Below, one piece after another: positions 14,157 through 16,881 of a stretch of DNA of 16,881 nt. The position numbers and the translations under genes were made by a program. The notes below the pieces were generated by a model. It was not told where the DNA came from, did no database searches, and worked only from the letters and a program-made list of their open reading frames with translations. Position 1 is the stretch's first letter. Every line of letters begins with the position of its first letter. Source of the stretch: CAZJQT01 sp964604415. GTDB taxonomy: Bacteria; Patescibacteriota; Saccharimonadia; Saccharimonadales; CAZJQT01. The DNA lies in NCBI GenBank assembly GCA_964604415.1, contig CAZRYT010000011.1:1-16881 (forward strand), written 5' to 3'.

Positions 14157-14662
14157 TGTCTGATGTCGAAGACAAAAAGCCAACTGAAGATGCTGTTGCC
14201 ATGGAAGAAGCCATCCAGTTTGCCAAAAAATATCTAGAAGACATACTGTCTTTCTTTGGGCTCAACACCGATATTTATGCTACCACCGAAGATCACGAAG
14301 TTATTGAATTGAACGTGCCCAGCACACATATGAATGGTTTTTTAATAGGGCATAACGGCGAAACTGTCCGGGCCCTACAATTTTTGGTAATGAGTGCCCT
14401 CAAAAACAGCAATTTTGCCTATAGTCGCGTTAACGTTGACATTGCGGATTATAAAAAGGCTAGGGCGGAACATTTGGCCGATAAAGCCAGCGAGTGGATC
14501 AAAGCCGCTCAGGATTCTGGTGAACCGATGCACTTGCAACCAATGAACGCGGCTGATCGTAGGACAGTCCATAAGGTTGCCAATGACGCTGGTGTCGAGA
14601 CCGAATCAGAAGGCGAAGGCCGCGACCGCCACGTGGTTCTCAAAGCCACCAGCAAGAAATAA
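14156..14662 (+). CDS. jag: KH-R3H RNA-binding protein KhpB/Jag
   Basis: 168 residues. The KH domain (about 48-100) has the GxxG loop as GHNG at 65-68 in LIGHNGETVRALQFL. The R3H domain (about 105-165) has the R-x3-H motif at Arg135-His139 in ADRRTVHK. Shorter than the ~205-residue Bacillus form; the Jag_N domain appears missing, with only an acidic helical N-terminus (1-38). The family binds many RNAs and affects cell-wall growth and division, commonly with KhpA. A good GGAGG Shine-Dalgarno (14146-14150) lies 5 bases before the ATG within the end of yidC, and the 1-base overlap implies coupling to yidC. Confidence 0.93.
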   Translation: MSDVEDKKPTEDAVAMEEAIQFAKKYLEDILSFFGLNTDIYATTEDHEVIELNVPSTHMNGFLIGHNGETVRALQFLVMSALKNSNFAYSRVNVDIADYKKARAEHLADKASEWIKAAQDSGEPMHLQPMNAADRRTVHKVANDAGVETESEGEGRDRHVVLKATSKK

Positions 14663-14736
14663 TTGCCTACAATCTAGGTTTCATACCTTGTTTGATATAA
14701 ATAAGCCCTAATATTAACAGATAGTCAGCCGGGGTT

Positions 14737-14764
14737 TTGACTTACATTTGGGCTCAGGTATATT
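14737..14764 (+). promoter_or_regulatory. Promoter of the yvcK-like gene
   Basis: TTGACT (14737-14742, 5 of 6) and TATATT (14759-14764, 5 of 6) are 16 bases apart. This is the best sigma-70-type promoter in the window. Transcription would begin near 14771, leaving a 25-base leader with TGAGG (14786-14790) 5 bases before the ATG at 14796. Confidence 0.65.
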
Positions 14765-14795
14765 GGCTTAGTTCCAAACATTAATTGAGGAAACT

Positions 14796-15794
14796 ATGTC
14801 AGATTTAGAAGCACCCAAAATAGCTGTAATCGGTGGCGGTACCGGCACTTTTACACTACTCAAAGATCTCAAGGACTTCACACCGAATATATCGGCGCTG
14901 GTGAATATGAGCGATGATGGTGGATCGAGCGGGCGATTGCGCGACGAACACGGTGTTCTACCCCCGGGTGACGTCCGCCAATGTCTAGTAGCTCTTAGTA
15001 ACACGCCAGAAGTCAGAGATTTGTTTAGCTTTCGGTTTGGTGATGGCGCGCTAAACGGCCATTCGCTTGGAAACGTAATTTTGGCAGGGCTTGAGCTGCA
15101 ATATAAGGATTTCAATAAAGCCCTCAAAGTCGCTAGTTCACTACTAAATATTACCGGTGAAGTTTTGCCAATGACGCTAGAAAACCACTCGCTTACTATG
15201 AGCGATGGCCAAGAGACTGTTAGGGGTGAATATGTAATCGGCCATCGTCATTTTACGGGCGATGATCAATACGTCTGGCTTGAACCGGGCGTCAGCATCA
15301 ATCCAGCTGCCCAGGCAGCTATTCACTCGGCCGATATTGTAACAATCGCGCCCGGCAACCTATTTGGCTCTTTGCTGCCAGCTCTAGCTGTAAGCGGCGT
15401 CAAGGAAGCCATCAATGAAACTGGTGCCAAAGTGGTAGCTGTTAGTAACCTAGTGACCAAACCTGGCCAAACAGATGGCTGGCATGTGGCGGACTATGTA
15501 AATACATTTGAACGCTACATTGGCGTTGGGGCGGTCGATGCAGTGCTGTTTAATGACCAGCTACCCAGTCAATATTTGCTAGAAAAATACGCTGCCGATG
15601 GTGAATATCCAGTTAATATTGATGAGAGCAGATTTAGTGAAATAGGGGCTGTGGCAATCGGTACAGACCTGATGGCTGGCGATATTTGGCAGCAAGATAC
15701 CAGCGATAAAACCATCAGTCGCACACTCATAAGACATGATGGCAAAAAAGTTAGCCAGCAGTTAATGCAGATCTATAACAGCGCTTCTTTGTAG
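14796..15794 (+). CDS. yvcK: YvcK/GlmR (CofD-like) morphogenesis and carbon-flux factor
   Basis: 332 residues, near the usual 310-330. The N-terminal GGGTGT nucleotide loop (13-18) follows KIAVI, then SDDGGSSGRLR (39-49) and PPGDVRQCL (56-64), the hallmarks of the CofD-like/YvcK family. Later, IAPGNLFGSLLPAL corresponds to the GPGSLYTSIIPNL-type motif and VSNLVTKPGQTDGW to the MTQPGET-type motif. In Firmicutes, YvcK/GlmR binds UDP-sugars and directs carbon into cell-wall precursor synthesis; true CofD (F420 synthesis) is less likely because no F420 genes are near and the length fits YvcK. It has its own promoter. Its end overlaps the converging glycosyltransferase gene by 22 bases. Confidence 0.93.
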   Translation: MSDLEAPKIAVIGGGTGTFTLLKDLKDFTPNISALVNMSDDGGSSGRLRDEHGVLPPGDVRQCLVALSNTPEVRDLFSFRFGDGALNGHSLGNVILAGLELQYKDFNKALKVASSLLNITGEVLPMTLENHSLTMSDGQETVRGEYVIGHRHFTGDDQYVWLEPGVSINPAAQAAIHSADIVTIAPGNLFGSLLPALAVSGVKEAINETGAKVVAVSNLVTKPGQTDGWHVADYVNTFERYIGVGAVDAVLFNDQLPSQYLLEKYAADGEYPVNIDESRFSEIGAVAIGTDLMAGDIWQQDTSDKTISRTLIRHDGKKVSQQLMQIYNSASL

Positions 15795-16864
15795 ACTGCC
15801 AGGGTTTGTTCGGCCATGCGTTGCCAAGAATATTTGGCGGCTTGTTTGTGGCCTTTGCTGACCATTTCTATTCTTAACTTGTCGCTACCCAGAACCTTAT
15901 CAATAGTCTCGGCCATATCTTCTGCGCTTAACGGGTCAAAATAGACGGCAGCGTCACCATAAACCTCTGGCAAGCAAGTAGCATTGCTGCTTATCAGCGG
16001 GCAACCATGGACCATGGCTTCCAGTCCCGGCAAACCGAAACCCTCGCTTAAGGACGGGAAAACATAAGCTTGGGCGTTTTCGTACAACCAACGCAAATTG
16101 CCATCAGATACAAAACCCGTAAAATGAATATTTTTGATGCCTTTTAAGGTCCCTAATGCTTTGAGCGCCAGATAGGTCTTGTCACGTTTGCCGGCCAGCA
16201 CTAGGTGCAAATCTGGACGTTTGGCCTGCACCAACTGGAAGGCTTCTACTAGACGCTTAAGGTTTTTATGCGGCAAAGAACGGCCAACGTAAAATATAAA
16301 ATCGCCTTCCGGAAAATCTTCTAGTGGTTCGGCTGGCTCGGTGATTTTATCGGCCGCTTCAGGGGTGACGGTAATCTTGCGACTGTTTAGATTGGCATAA
16401 CGAGCTAGATCATCCTTTACATACTCGGTTGGAGTCATGACAAACAATGATTTGTGGGCGACGTAGCGAGTCACCCAACGGTAAATCCAGCGCTTAACGG
16501 TAAATACTAGCCAGTTTTTGGCTGGGTTGCGGAAACGGGCTGTTGTCAGGTCGTGAATGGTAGTGACTACTCGTCTACGATATAAAACCGGCTGTTGAGT
16601 CATCGCAAAATGTACCAAATCAGGTTCAAGGCTCCTGACCTGTCGCAGTAGATCAATTTGCTCAGACCAGGTGAACTCTTTGTATGGGCTCTCTAGTTTG
16701 TGAAACTTTGGATTACTCGGTTTCCAACCTTCAAAATCCTTGGGTTTGAGAAGAACCGTGTAGCTATTTATATGATCAATCTGCTGCAAATAGTGCAGTA
16801 AACGCTCCACATAACGTCCAGTACTGGTTCTAAGTTCTCGCGCATCAATTACAATTTTGCTCAT
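15773..16864 (-). CDS. Glycosyltransferase family 4 (GT-B fold)
   Basis: 363 residues. The N-terminal domain has LRTSTGRYVERLLHYL in the place of the usual acceptor-side GxGRY loop, plus PDLVHF and TTIHDLT. The C-terminal donor domain has FIFYVGRSLPHKNLKRLVEA (189-208), LVLAGKRDK (221-229) and the EGFGLPGLEAM sugar-nucleotide motif (274-284), followed by LPEVYGDAAVYFDP. Such enzymes transfer sugars from nucleotide donors to surface glycans or lipids at the cytoplasmic membrane face; mannosyltransferase-like members look like this, but donor and acceptor cannot be read. The ATG at 16864 has AGGG close upstream and a TATTAT 8 bases upstream. It converges on the yvcK-like gene with a 22-base overlap. 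Confidence 0.92.
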   Translation of the reverse strand: MSKIVIDARELRTSTGRYVERLLHYLQQIDHINSYTVLLKPKDFEGWKPSNPKFHKLESPYKEFTWSEQIDLLRQVRSLEPDLVHFAMTQQPVLYRRRVVTTIHDLTTARFRNPAKNWLVFTVKRWIYRWVTRYVAHKSLFVMTPTEYVKDDLARYANLNSRKITVTPEAADKITEPAEPLEDFPEGDFIFYVGRSLPHKNLKRLVEAFQLVQAKRPDLHLVLAGKRDKTYLALKALGTLKGIKNIHFTGFVSDGNLRWLYENAQAYVFPSLSEGFGLPGLEAMVHGCPLISSNATCLPEVYGDAAVYFDPLSAEDMAETIDKVLGSDKLRIEMVSKGHKQAAKYSWQRMAEQTLAVYKEALL

Positions 16865-16872
16865 TGTTCCCT

Positions 16873-16878
16873 ATAATA
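16873..16878 (-). promoter_or_regulatory. Candidate -10 box before the glycosyltransferase gene
   Basis: On the - strand TATTAT (or the overlapping TATATT) ends 8-10 bases before the ATG. The sequence is nearly palindromic (CTATAATATAG), so it could also serve a divergent + strand gene outside the window. The -35 would lie beyond the window edge. Confidence 0.3.
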
Positions 16879-16881
16879 TAG

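Noticed and set aside
14663..14795. Terminator after jag
   Set aside because: Only a 4-base AGGT/ACCT stem with a 5-base loop at about 14676-14689 and a poor T-run; too weak to call. A promoter for the next gene is better supported in this gap.
1..16881. Alternative genetic code (UGA read as an amino acid, as in Gracilibacteria/Absconditabacteria)
   Set aside because: TGA ends dnaA, the large membrane protein and the murein hydrolase at their expected ends, and no gene needs read-through of TGA.
1..16881. Mobile element or prophage boundary signs around the T4SS cluster
   Set aside because: No integrase, transposase, tRNA-linked repeat or flanking direct repeat was seen. The lysozyme-like domain alone is not evidence of phage because it sits in a multidomain secreted protein coupled to T4SS genes.

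Overview
The window looks like chromosomal DNA of a Patescibacteria/CPR bacterium, most likely a Saccharibacteria (TM7) relative. This assignment is inference from protein character: the L34 sequence, the TraC-like plus VirB4 pair, and the very large secreted or membrane proteins beside a type IV secretion (T4SS) ATPase. The standard genetic code fits, because TAA, TAG and TGA all end apparently intact genes. Almost all of the window is coding. No intergenic gap exceeds 300 bases, and I see no tRNA, rRNA, CRISPR array or insertion sequence.

Left half (3-8578, + strand): a tightly packed T4SS-type operon. In order it holds the C-terminal tail of an unidentified protein (possibly a VirD4-type coupling protein), a TraC-like domain protein, a VirB4-type ATPase, an 844-residue membrane-anchored protein of unknown function, a secreted murein hydrolase with three different catalytic domains (lysozyme-like, amidase_3 and CHAP), and a membrane-anchored protein with an Ig-like (Big_5) domain. 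Three of the four junctions from traC-like to the Ig-like gene overlap by 1-4 bases; the exception is virB4 to the 844-residue gene, with 27 bases between them. A coherent reading is an envelope-spanning secretion or DNA-transfer machine: VirB4 powers it, the hydrolase opens the wall, and the anchored proteins build the channel or its surface part. Substrate and direction cannot be read from the sequence.

Middle (8582-12750): the replication-origin neighbourhood. recF, dnaN and dnaA lie on the - strand and rpmH diverges from dnaA. The 247-base rpmH-dnaA gap holds four DnaA-box matches whose centres are 63, 32 and 21 bases apart, close to whole helical turns. The 255-base dnaA-dnaN gap holds weaker boxes and a set of inverted repeats, suggesting a two-part origin. 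One box overlaps the -35 of the probable dnaA promoter, so DnaA autoregulation is plausible.

Right part (12613-16864): the usual rpmH-rnpA-yidC-jag block (ribosomal protein L34, RNase P protein, YidC insertase, KhpB/Jag RNA-binding protein), then a YvcK/GlmR-type factor under its own good promoter. A convergent GT4-type glycosyltransferase overlaps the yvcK end by 22 bases. Several starts (rpmH, rnpA, recF, the glycosyltransferase, and a 7-codon mini-ORF at 3386) have a TAnnnT hexamer 6-8 bases upstream and mostly no good Shine-Dalgarno sequence, which suggests leaderless mRNAs. Other genes (virB4, dnaA, jag, yvcK, the Ig-like gene) have clear Shine-Dalgarno sites.
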